A stretch of DNA of 15,686 nt from Candidatus Saliniplasma halalkaliphilum (GTDB lineage Archaea; Thermoplasmatota; Thermoplasmata; Halarchaeoplasmatales; Halarchaeoplasmataceae), in NCBI GenBank assembly GCA_019594235.1, contig JAFDTG010000026.1:1-15686 (forward strand), read 5' to 3'. Under the pieces are notes generated by a model that saw only the letters and a list, made by a program, of their open reading frames with translations, did no database searches and was not told the DNA's origin. Shown here one piece after another: positions 1 to 6,546 of this stretch. Numbering within the stretch: position 1 is the first letter of the stretch; each line of letters starts with the position of its first letter. A program made the position numbers and the translations under genes.

Positions 1-1
1 A

Positions 2-313
2 AGGGAGTTCTCAATATGGATAAGAGATAACCTCGGTGAAGATACGGTCACACATTTCTCCAAATTCCACCCTTCACATAAGATGAGGAACGTTCCTGCT
101 ACACCCTCCAGCAAGATGGATCAGGCTAGAAAGATCGCCGAAGGTGTTGGATTGAACTTCGTCTATCTGGGGAATCTCCCTGCTGACAACGATACGAGGT
201 GCCCGAACTGTGGGAAAGCTATCATAAAACGATCTTATTTTTCGTCCGGAGAACCGAATCTAGAAGACGGTAAATGTCCACGGTGTGGAAGGGATATCCC
301 GATCATCGTATGA
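2..313 (+). CDS. amrS: AmmeMemoRadiSam system radical SAM enzyme, C-terminal part (5' truncated by window)
   Basis: The reading frame is open from base 2, well before the first ATG at 83, and ends at TGA 311-313, so this is the last ~103 codons of a gene that starts outside the window. The visible part has a HPSHKM stretch, then KIAEGVGLNFVYLGNLP and two CxxC pairs (CPNCG and CPRCG) forming a zinc-ribbon-like tail. This order (H-P-S-x-K-M, YxGN, CPxCG, DGKCPxCG) is the C-terminus of the radical SAM member of the AmmeMemoRadiSam group, which occurs in archaea and bacteria with AMMECR1 and Memo-like proteins and whose reaction is not settled. The radical SAM CxxxCxxC core is upstream and not visible. 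The stop overlaps the convergent regulator gene by 11 bases. The family call is firm; the function is unknown. Confidence 0.85.
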   Translation, partial: REFSIWIRDNLGEDTVTHFSKFHPSHKMRNVPATPSSKMDQARKIAEGVGLNFVYLGNLPADNDTRCPNCGKAIIKRSYFSSGEPNLEDGKCPRCGRDIPIIV

Positions 314-1073
314 CCTCATACTCTATCCGGTATTCCTCGTCCCGTTTCTTGTTCCTACTTCTTATCTTATCGGTTATCCGGTCCAACTCGTCCGTGGATA
401 CGATGAACAGCACATCCAGTCCTTTCTCGGCAGCTTCCATGGACGATTCCAGAGGTGCGAACATTATGTCCATGTCCAAACCTAATGTCCGGCCTAAACC
501 GTATTGTAGTTCACCTGATACCGCAACCTTGTCGTACTCGATCGATTCCAACTCTTTCTCGATCCTTTTATCCTCGAACTCATCTCCAACCGACAGTAGA
601 TAGATACGACCGACCTCCATCTCGGTTATACCTTTCAAAGCACCGACTTGAACCGGTTCACCAACGTCGGCATCGTTCAATGCCTCCCCCATGGAAGAGG
701 ATTCGGAAAGTGAAGCGTGTAAAAACCCGTCTTTCATGAACAGTCCCACGGGATCACCTTCAGAAACACGTTCGTCGGCTATGGCCGTACACTTGGAGAT
801 CAAATCTATGCCCTGAGAAGCTTCACTCACAAAAACACTGAGTTCCGATAGAACGTCTCTGACCAGTTCTATACCCGATGAAGTAGGGTGGTAGCCTTTA
901 GAGGAAGTATCGATGAGCCCTTCGTCTTCCATCTCCTTGACGTAGTTGGACACTCCCTGCTGGGTCATATCTAGCTCTTTAGCGATATCCGAAAGAGTGT
1001 TAGGTTCATCTAATGCAGAATGATAAAGTATCAAGAACTTGGTGAGTTTCTTTTTATCCCTCAGTAATTTCAT
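303..1073 (-). CDS. COG1497-type archaeal winged-helix transcriptional regulator
   Basis: This is a 256-residue protein. Residues ~8-70 form a winged helix: LSDIAKELDMTQQGVSNYV is a typical helix-turn-helix, followed by an EGLIDTSSKGYHPTSSG wing. The C-terminal part carries CTAIADERVSEGDPVGLFMKDG, a LNDADVGEPV stretch and a GLDMDIMFAPLESSMEAAEKGLDVL region. This arrangement matches, from memory, the archaeal predicted regulators of COG1497, whose C-terminal domain probably senses a ligand that is unknown. It likely acts as a cytoplasmic DNA-binding protein. No ribosome binding site precedes the ATG. A TATA-like element lies ~25 bp upstream, so the transcript is probably leaderless and made independently of the sulfotransferase gene 35 nt upstream. 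The 3' end overlaps the convergent amrS gene. The target genes cannot be told from the window. Confidence 0.8.
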   Translation of the reverse strand: MKLLRDKKKLTKFLILYHSALDEPNTLSDIAKELDMTQQGVSNYVKEMEDEGLIDTSSKGYHPTSSGIELVRDVLSELSVFVSEASQGIDLISKCTAIADERVSEGDPVGLFMKDGFLHASLSESSSMGEALNDADVGEPVQVGALKGITEMEVGRIYLLSVGDEFEDKRIEKELESIEYDKVAVSGELQYGLGRTLGLDMDIMFAPLESSMEAAEKGLDVLFIVSTDELDRITDKIRSRNKKRDEEYRIEYEVIR

Positions 1074-1092
1074 AGAACATCAATAATCAACA

Positions 1093-1102
1093 AGATATAA
1101 GA
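1093..1102 (-). promoter_or_regulatory. TATA box of the COG1497 regulator
   Basis: The minus strand reads TCTTATATCT, centred about 25 bp upstream of the ATG at 1073. This is the archaeal TATA-to-start distance expected for a leaderless mRNA. There is no GGTG-like site before the ATG, which supports that reading. Confidence 0.5.
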
Positions 1103-1108
1103 GAGTTT

Positions 1109-1690
1109 TCAAATGTCGTCGGCACGATTCCTGTAAAGGTCCTCATCGACGACTTCTACCATCTTTTCAACATCCAACCCTCCGTTCAAGAACCGATTCA
1201 ACCTACCAACATGCTCCTGAGGGCTATGAATTATATCGTTGTAACTTATGTAGATGGCTTCCATGGATGGATGTTCTTTTATGTGCTCTTTCAACATGGC
1301 CCTGTATTTGATAAACATGTCATAGAGCTCTTCATCTGAAACGTCATCTGGATCTTCACCTTTCCTCAACAGCATCTTCTTCTGGGATTCGATTATCTCC
1401 TCTAGATGTCTCTCCATGAAGACGATTTTATAATCGTAGCCTTCGGGTAGATGTTTTATCAATTCAGCCAGAACCTTCACGGCCTTCCCTTTAGCCTGTT
1501 CAAGCCATCCCGTATCTTCTGGTAGTTTCTTCACCCTTTCGAACTCGTAGTATCCCTTGGGATTATCGATATTAGCCTCTCTTTCGTGATCCGTCAACGG
1601 AGTTATACCTCCCATCTCCAGCATCTTCATCATCATAGAGGTCCCAGAACGTGGAAGGCCGGATACCACTGCGATAGTTTCTTCGTCCAT
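1109..1690 (-). CDS. Small sulfotransferase-like P-loop protein
   Basis: This is a 193-residue protein. Near its N-terminus is SGLPRSGTS (residues 10-18), the 5'-phosphosulfate-binding loop of the sulfotransferase superfamily. It is followed by MMMKMLEMGG and, further on, IVFMERHLEEIIESQKKML, which fits the family's second nucleotide-contacting segment (hydrophobic strand, Arg, then Ser in a helix). Such enzymes move sulfate from PAPS to a hydroxyl or amine. The substrate cannot be inferred. At 193 residues it is short for the family (commonly 250-300), so the acceptor-binding part is reduced, and another nucleotide-dependent role is possible. The start ATG is supported by GGTGA six bases upstream (1697-1701). 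The gene is divergent from btuF and shares its promoter region. Confidence 0.75.
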   Translation of the reverse strand: MDEETIAVVSGLPRSGTSMMMKMLEMGGITPLTDHEREANIDNPKGYYEFERVKKLPEDTGWLEQAKGKAVKVLAELIKHLPEGYDYKIVFMERHLEEIIESQKKMLLRKGEDPDDVSDEELYDMFIKYRAMLKEHIKEHPSMEAIYISYNDIIHSPQEHVGRLNRFLNGGLDVEKMVEVVDEDLYRNRADDI

Positions 1691-1736
1691 TTTTCTTCAC
1701 CAGATAACTTCTGTTAAATTTCCATGAAAAGTATTG

Positions 1737-1746
1737 TATTTTAAAC
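1737..1746 (-). promoter_or_regulatory. TATA box of the sulfotransferase-like gene
   Basis: The minus strand reads GTTTAAAATA, about 50 bp upstream of the ATG at 1690. This leaves a leader of roughly 25 nt that contains the GGTGA ribosome binding site. It lies back to back with the btuF TATA box. Confidence 0.45.
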
Positions 1747-1776
1747 TTGCTAAACACTATACAAGCAAAGTTTAAA
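1740..1776. promoter_or_regulatory. Inverted repeat in the divergent sulfotransferase/btuF promoter
   Basis: The left arm TTTAAACTTGC (1740-1750) and right arm GCAAAGTTTAAA (1765-1776) are mirror images apart from one extra base in the right arm. They are separated by 14 bp. Both arms include the TTTAAA core of a promoter, one per strand. The symmetry could be an operator controlling both genes, or merely two oppositely oriented promoters with similar flanks. Confidence 0.4.
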
Positions 1777-1778
1777 TA
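1771..1778 (+). promoter_or_regulatory. TATA box of the btuFCD operon
   Basis: TTTAAATA is centred about 33 bp upstream of the ATG at 1808, which puts the expected transcript start near 1801 and leaves a leader of only a few bases. There is no room for a cobalamin riboswitch in the mRNA. Confidence 0.5.
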
Positions 1779-1807
1779 ATTAAAGTACGCTTGATTTTCA
1801 GATAAAT

Positions 1808-2836
1808 ATGATGAGAAAAATCACTGTAATAGCGGTTGTATCACTGATGCTGGTCGGACTTTTCACAGTTCTTCCGGGAGTGAGCGAAGCAGATGAAAGC
1901 ATAACGGTTACCGACGCTAGAGGAGAAACCATCACTTTTGAAACTCCTCCTGAAAGGATAATCTCTTTCATGCCGTCGAATACCGAGATCTTATTTTACA
2001 TCGGAGAGGGAGATAGGGTCGTTGGAGTGGATGATTTCAGTGACTATCCATCCGAAGTAAATGATCTTCCGATTGTTGGCGACTCGTTCTCTGTAGATTA
2101 TGAAAAGATCACCGAGTTAGAACCAGATGTTGTAGTAACTCCTTCTTTCAACACCCAGATGATCGATCAACTAGAAAATATCGGTCATCCGGTCGTTGCT
2201 ACGAACTCAAACACTTTAGAGGACGTTTATACAGATATGAGATTGCTAGGTGCAATGTGCGGTATCGAAGAAGAAGCAAACCAGATGGCCAACGATCTTG
2301 AAAATGAAATGAACGAGATCACCCAGAACACCGTGGATTTACCTAGAGAAGATAGAGTTGATATTTTCTACATGGCATCTGTGGGACCGATTTACACTCC
2401 GGGAAACCACACCTTCCAAAACTCCCTGATACAGAACGCTGGAGGGAACAATATCGCAGATCAGGAAGATGGATGGTGGATGATATCCAAGGAGACGATT
2501 ATCGATGAAGATCCCGAGATAATCATAGCTACCGAATGGTTACAAGATCAGGTTGAAAACTTGACCGAAGATGAGGTATGGCAGGACGTGTCCGCTGTTA
2601 GGAATGATGAGATATATTACGTTAACGACAACATCTTCTCAAGACCGGCCCCCAGGGTTGTCGAAGCACAATCAACGTTAACGGATATCACCACTCAACA
2701 TCTCGATGTAGAAGAAAATGGAGAGGAAGAAAACGGAGAAGATGTTCCCGGATTCACCTTACCCATATTACTGGTGAGTATATCGATAATTTTCACCATA
2801 TCGATCAAAAATAAGAGTTACCTAAGAGATGATTAA
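1808..2836 (+). CDS. btuF: Cobalamin-type ABC transporter substrate-binding protein with PGF-CTERM-like anchor
   Basis: This is a 342-residue exported protein. A Sec signal peptide (residues ~1-28) ends near VSEA and has no lipobox Cys. The binding domain follows: PPERIISFMPSNTEILFYIG, DRVVGVDDFSDYP and a VDYEKITELEPDVVV stretch, typical of the BtuF/FhuD-type periplasmic binding fold. After an acidic Glu/Asn/Gly linker, residues 314-316 are Pro-Gly-Phe. A hydrophobic segment (~318-333) and a basic tail with KNK follow, matching the PGF-CTERM pattern processed by archaeosortase A in Euryarchaeota. It would hold the ligand outside the membrane and deliver it to the permease encoded next, whose start codon overlaps this gene's end by 8 bases. 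Corrinoid is the best guess from sequence style and the BtuD-type ATPase; heme or siderophore cannot be excluded. Two tandem ATGs exist (1808 and 1811). Confidence 0.82.
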   Translation: MMRKITVIAVVSLMLVGLFTVLPGVSEADESITVTDARGETITFETPPERIISFMPSNTEILFYIGEGDRVVGVDDFSDYPSEVNDLPIVGDSFSVDYEKITELEPDVVVTPSFNTQMIDQLENIGHPVVATNSNTLEDVYTDMRLLGAMCGIEEEANQMANDLENEMNEITQNTVDLPREDRVDIFYMASVGPIYTPGNHTFQNSLIQNAGGNNIADQEDGWWMISKETIIDEDPEIIIATEWLQDQVENLTEDEVWQDVSAVRNDEIYYVNDNIFSRPAPRVVEAQSTLTDITTQHLDVEENGEEENGEDVPGFTLPILLVSISIIFTISIKNKSYLRDD

Positions 2837-3851
2837 AGAAAGAACTGGTTGGCTTATGGCTGGACTTGCAGTCCTATTGCTTATAATCGCAGTATACTCA
2901 GCTACAGTTGGAACTGCTGATATACCTTTCAATGAAGTGGTACTGATAACTCTTAATGAGCTACCTTTGATAAACAGATACGTATCCGCTCCAGAGGGAC
3001 CCTCTAGAACAATCGTAGTTCTGATCAGACTACCACGTATCGTTCTTGGTATTATCGCAGGTATCAGCTTATCCGTCTCCGGAACTTCTATGCAGGGAAT
3101 TTTCAAAAATCCGATGGCCTCGCCGTTCATATTGGGTGTATCTGCAGGTGGGGGATTAGGTGCAGCAATTGGATTCTATCTCGGCGTGAGTTTCTACTAT
3201 CTACCATTACTAGCTTTCTTGACAGCCTTGGGCACTGTCTTCCTGGTTTTCGCATTGGGAAGAGTCAGAAAAAAAACCGATATCGCCACTCTACTTTTAG
3301 CTGGACTCGCTATGAATTTCCTCATGTCCGGACTCACCAGTTATATCCGGTACATGAGTCCTCCGGAAAAGATGGTGCAGATGCAGATACTTTCTTTCAT
3401 GTTAGGTAACTTGAATGAGGCTGCGTGGAACCAAGTCTACATCACATTACCTATAATGATTATCGGTTTAGCTTTAGTTTTCGCATATTCGAGAGATCTT
3501 AACGTCATCCAGATGGGAGAAGAATCGGCTTTACAACTCGGTGTTGATGTGGAAAGAACAAAGTTCGTTCAGCTGGTCACATCTAGTCTTCTAGCAGCCA
3601 CTATGGTGGCATTCACGGGTATAATCGGATTCGTGGGGTTGATGATACCACACGGAGCTAGGCTGATAGTGGGTCCGGAACACAAGCGTCTCATCCCTAC
3701 CGCCGCACTGATTGGAGGTATTTTTCTGATCCTCTGTGACACCATATCTAGAACTATCGGTGAGATCCCAGTTGGTATAATCACAGTTCTACTGGGTTCT
3801 CCCTTCTTCATATACCTTCTTATCAGGAACAGAGGTGATACGGGATGGTAG
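2829..3851 (+). CDS. btuC: FecCD/BtuC-family ABC transporter permease
   Basis: This is a 340-residue, strongly hydrophobic protein of the usual length for the family, with about ten membrane helices. Family landmarks are RLPRIVLGIIAGISLSVSGT, MQGIFKNPMASPFILGVSAG, and late in the protein GFVGLMIPHGARLIVGPEH (the cytoplasmic loop that contacts the ATPase) and GEIPVGIITVLLGSPFFIYLL. It forms the translocation channel, normally as a homodimer, for corrinoid or iron-chelate uptake. The ATG at 2829 lies inside the last codons of btuF and the stop at 3849-3851 overlaps the btuD start. This means translational coupling and one operon. Nothing is missing or unusual. Confidence 0.9.
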   Translation: MIKERTGWLMAGLAVLLLIIAVYSATVGTADIPFNEVVLITLNELPLINRYVSAPEGPSRTIVVLIRLPRIVLGIIAGISLSVSGTSMQGIFKNPMASPFILGVSAGGGLGAAIGFYLGVSFYYLPLLAFLTALGTVFLVFALGRVRKKTDIATLLLAGLAMNFLMSGLTSYIRYMSPPEKMVQMQILSFMLGNLNEAAWNQVYITLPIMIIGLALVFAYSRDLNVIQMGEESALQLGVDVERTKFVQLVTSSLLAATMVAFTGIIGFVGLMIPHGARLIVGPEHKRLIPTAALIGGIFLILCDTISRTIGEIPVGIITVLLGSPFFIYLLIRNRGDTGW

Positions 3852-5107
3852 GGACTTTAGAAGTTAGAGAACTTACTACTGGGTATGGAGAAAAAGAAGT
3901 TCTGAAGAACGTTTCAATCTCACTCAAAAAAGGAAAGGTTTTAGGAATTATAGGGCCCAACGGTTCCGGTAAGAGCACTTTGATCAAAGCTATAACGGGA
4001 GTTATTCCTACTTGGTCTGGAGAAGTAATGCACGACGGTAAAAATATCGATGATCTCCACCGAAGAGAAAGAGCACGTGTTATAGGCGTAGTACCTCAGG
4101 ACACTTTCATCAACTTCCCTTTCACTTCGTGGGAGGTGGTGATGATGGGACGGAATCCATACCTGGGTCGGTTCGAGAATCCAAAACGAGATGATGATCT
4201 AGCTGTAAAAGAAGCCATGGAAGCGACTAAAACTTTAAAGTTCAAGAACCGGTCTGTAAGGGAACTGTCAGGTGGAGAACTTCAAAGGGTCGTCGTTGCA
4301 AGAGCTTTAGCCCAAGAACCACGGTTGATCTTTTTAGATGAAGCCACATCACATCTTGATATAGGACACAAGCTCGAGATCATGAATTTAATAAAAGATC
4401 GGGCAAAACATCAGAACGTGGGTATCTTATCCATCCATCACAACCTGAACCTTGCAGCTAGGTACTGCGATGAAATCGTGCTTTTAGATGGTGGAGAAGT
4501 CCATGCTAAGGGTACACCAAAGGAAGTTTTAACGAGAGCACATCTGAGAGCGGTTTACGGCATAGAGGCGGAAATCGATGAGAATCCCAGGGATGGATCG
4601 TTGTATGTTACACCTATTAAAAGACAAGTGATGGAAGAGGATAAAGAAGAAGTAGTCCACGTGATCTGTGGCGGCGGGAGTGGTAGAGTGATGTTGAAAG
4701 AATTGGTAGAGTATGGTTACGAGGTCACTACCGGTGTATTAAACGTCATGGATTCTGACCAGAAGATGGCGGAATTTTTGGATCTGAGGTGTGTCACTGA
4801 AGCTCCCTTTTCATCGATCAGTGAACAGAAGAACAGTGAAAATTTGAAGTTGACAGAAGAAGCAGATATAGTGGTTGGAACTGATTTTGCCGTAGGACCG
4901 GGGAATTTAGATAATCTTAAAGCTCTGCTTTACGCAGCGAATTCAGGTAAAAAGGTTCTACTGTTGGAAAGAAAAGAGTTCGATGAAAGAAATCACGTGG
5001 GTACTGAGGGTGATAGAATATACCGGGAACTTATCAACAAAAACAACGTAAAAACCGTTACTGGCATGGACAAATTGATAAGGCAAATAGATGAGGGGAA
5101 TTTATAA
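3845..5107 (+). CDS. btuD: BtuD-type ABC transporter ATPase with extra C-terminal domain
   Basis: This is a 420-residue protein. The ATPase domain (residues ~1-255) is complete: Walker A GPNGSGKST at 37-45, Q-loop VPQD at 83-86, signature LSGGE at 141-145, Walker B LIFLDEA at 161-167, D-loop SHLD at 169-172 and the SIHHNLNLA switch histidine. ATPases of this class usually stop near 250-270 residues. Here ~150 more residues follow, starting with VVHVICGGGSGRVMLKELVE and including EEADIVVGTDFAVGPGN and KKVLLLERKEF. They read as an alternating beta/alpha, Rossmann-like domain. From memory, haloarchaeal and methanogen BtuD proteins have a comparable extension of unknown role, possibly regulatory. 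The protein drives the importer formed with the two upstream products. Confidence 0.88.
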   Translation: MVGTLEVRELTTGYGEKEVLKNVSISLKKGKVLGIIGPNGSGKSTLIKAITGVIPTWSGEVMHDGKNIDDLHRRERARVIGVVPQDTFINFPFTSWEVVMMGRNPYLGRFENPKRDDDLAVKEAMEATKTLKFKNRSVRELSGGELQRVVVARALAQEPRLIFLDEATSHLDIGHKLEIMNLIKDRAKHQNVGILSIHHNLNLAARYCDEIVLLDGGEVHAKGTPKEVLTRAHLRAVYGIEAEIDENPRDGSLYVTPIKRQVMEEDKEEVVHVICGGGSGRVMLKELVEYGYEVTTGVLNVMDSDQKMAEFLDLRCVTEAPFSSISEQKNSENLKLTEEADIVVGTDFAVGPGNLDNLKALLYAANSGKKVLLLERKEFDERNHVGTEGDRIYRELINKNNVKTVTGMDKLIRQIDEGNL

Positions 5108-5110
5108 ATA
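5100..5110 (+). promoter_or_regulatory. Probable TATA box for the TRAM-domain gene
   Basis: ATTTATAAATA spans the btuD stop codon. It would start transcription near 5130, giving a ~55-nt leader with the GAGGTGA site. A weaker candidate (CTATAAG, near 5145) would start transcription too close to that site. The choice is uncertain. Confidence 0.35.
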
Positions 5111-5170
5111 CCCTCTTTTTATTGATTCATATGCTCACATTGAGCACTATAAGACAATAGTAAAAAACAA

Positions 5171-5177
5171 GAGGTGA
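5171..5177 (+). promoter_or_regulatory. Ribosome binding site deciding the TRAM gene start
   Basis: GAGGTGA matches the archaeal anti-SD sequence and lies 8 bases before ATG 5186. The in-frame GTG at 5174 sits inside this site and is therefore not the likely start. Confidence 0.6.
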
Positions 5178-5185
5178 AATTGAGC

Positions 5186-5473
5186 ATGAATAGAGGATTT
5201 GGTGCATCTCCCCCAGTAGAAGAGGGAGAAACGTATGAGGTAGAGATCGAAGACATGGGTAAAGAAGGCGACGGTGTCGCTAAGATAGAAAATTTCGTCG
5301 TATTCATCCCGGATACGAATGTCGGTGATAAAGTTACTATCGAGATAACTAAGGTTCTCCATACCATGGCTTTTGGAGAAGTAAAAGGTGAATCAGATTC
5401 CACTGAGTCTGAAGAACCGGAAGAGGAAGAAGTCGAGTCTGAAATTTCTGTAGAAGAGATCGAACTCGAGTAA
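5186..5473 (+). CDS. TRAM-domain protein (putative RNA-binding chaperone)
   Basis: This is a 95-residue protein from ATG 5186. Residues ~10-70 are a stand-alone TRAM domain: VEEGETYEVEIEDMGKEGDG, then VAKIENFVVFIPDTNVGDKV and a final strand ending in GEV. Single-domain TRAM proteins are common in Euryarchaeota, are thought to bind RNA, and in methanogens have been linked to cold response. The last ~27 residues are almost entirely Glu, Ser, Asp and Val (EEPEEEEVESE), an acidic disordered tail that is longer than in many relatives and could modulate RNA binding. A T-rich stretch after the stop probably ends the transcript. The partner RNAs are unknown. Confidence 0.88.
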   Translation: MNRGFGASPPVEEGETYEVEIEDMGKEGDGVAKIENFVVFIPDTNVGDKVTIEITKVLHTMAFGEVKGESDSTESEEPEEEEVESEISVEEIELE

Positions 5474-5549
5474 GATCATAAGTTAAAGGTAAATTTAGGG
5501 AATTCTAACCCCTTGAAAATAATTTCCTTTTCAGTAAATTTCTCAAAAA

Positions 5550-5580
5550 CCTTTTTTACTTTTCTTTTTAATACCCTTTT
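5550..5580 (+). terminator. Oligo-T terminator after the TRAM gene
   Basis: Several T runs in a row (CTTTTTTACTTTTCTTTTTAATACCCTTTT) lie between the TRAM stop and the kinase ATG with no hairpin. This is typical of archaeal T-tract termination. It overlaps the region where a promoter for the kinase would lie, so part of it may instead be AT-rich promoter DNA. Confidence 0.45.
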
Positions 5581-6507
5581 ATGAAAAATTACCTAAGAGT
5601 ATTTGGTCATACCGCTGTGGACGTGATTTTACAGACTGATAGTTTACCTGAACCTAATACGTCAACCGCCGTAAAAGAAAGAACGGAAAGATGGGGAGGT
5701 ACCGGAGCTAATATCGCCAAAGCCGCATCGGACCTAGAGGTTAAAACCGCTCTGTCATCATTCGTTGGAGAAGATTTTCCAGAAAGATACGAAATCTCAC
5801 TGACTGAAAGTGGTGTAAACATAAATGATCTAATAAAGTTGAACGGTAGTAAAACCCCTACCTGCTGGATCGTCACTGAACCCGGAGGGAACCAGATGGC
5901 ACTCATGGACCAGGGAGCTATGGATGAGATCAAGGACAGAGTTCCGGATCAATACCTCATAGGAGATAGTCGAGTTATACACATCGGAACCGGGAGACCA
6001 GAGTACTACCGGAAAGTCATGAAAACCGCATCGAGATCAGGTAAAACTATAGCCTTCGATCCTGCTCAGGAACTAAAATACGTTTACGAACCTGATGTTT
6101 TCGAAGAATTGATAGCTCTAGCAGATATCTTCTTTTGTAACGAAACGGAGGCCGAGTTGACGCTTGAATACTTGAAATTGAACGAGGTCGAAGACCTGTT
6201 GGATTACGTAGATCATGTGATCGTTACAAAGGGCAGCAGGGGAAGTACGTTGTACACGAAAGATACAACAGAAGACGTTCCTTCCATAGAACCAAAAAAT
6301 ATTGTCGACCCAACAGGAGCTGGAGACTGTTACAGAGCTGGTTTCTACGCCGGTGTGTATAGGGAATACGACCTTTTTGAATGTTGTTTGATAGGTGCAG
6401 CAAGGGCGAGCTTCGCACTGGAGTCCTATGGGCCACAGGATAACAAGATCCACTGGGAGAATGTGGTCAAGAGGTTAGAAGAGGCGGGACACGGCATAAT
6501 CAATTAA
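5581..6507 (+). CDS. PfkB-family nucleoside kinase, MJ0406-like
   Basis: This is a 308-residue member of the ribokinase (PfkB) family, the normal length. The N-terminal substrate lid has FGHTAVDVI and the GGTGANIA motif (residues 39-46). The C-terminal anion hole and catalytic motif is DPTGAGDCYRAGF with D249 as the catalytic base, preceded by VIVTKGSRGSTLY. It resembles the broad-specificity Methanocaldococcus jannaschii nucleoside kinase MJ0406 along its length (PEPNTS, IHIGTGRPE, AFDPAQEL, LIGAARASFALES), so ATP-dependent phosphorylation of nucleosides (salvage) is the best assignment. Ribose, fructose or another sugar as substrate cannot be fully ruled out. No ribosome binding site is visible; the upstream 100 bases are AT-rich. 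The next gene starts ~40 nt downstream on the same strand but with its own TATA-like element. Confidence 0.85.
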   Translation: MKNYLRVFGHTAVDVILQTDSLPEPNTSTAVKERTERWGGTGANIAKAASDLEVKTALSSFVGEDFPERYEISLTESGVNINDLIKLNGSKTPTCWIVTEPGGNQMALMDQGAMDEIKDRVPDQYLIGDSRVIHIGTGRPEYYRKVMKTASRSGKTIAFDPAQELKYVYEPDVFEELIALADIFFCNETEAELTLEYLKLNEVEDLLDYVDHVIVTKGSRGSTLYTKDTTEDVPSIEPKNIVDPTGAGDCYRAGFYAGVYREYDLFECCLIGAARASFALESYGPQDNKIHWENVVKRLEEAGHGIIN

Positions 6508-6510
6508 TAT
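6503..6510 (+). promoter_or_regulatory. TATA-like element before the TPR gene
   Basis: TTAATATA overlaps the end of the kinase gene and predicts a start of transcription near 6533. The leader would be very short and would still contain the GGTGA at 6537-6541. Confidence 0.35.
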
Positions 6511-6546
6511 ACCTCCCCGTATATGTATTGACAGCCGGTGAACCTC

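Noticed and set aside
1691..1807. Cobalamin riboswitch upstream of btuF
   Set aside because: The promoter leaves a leader of only a few bases, and none of the region folds like a B12 riboswitch.
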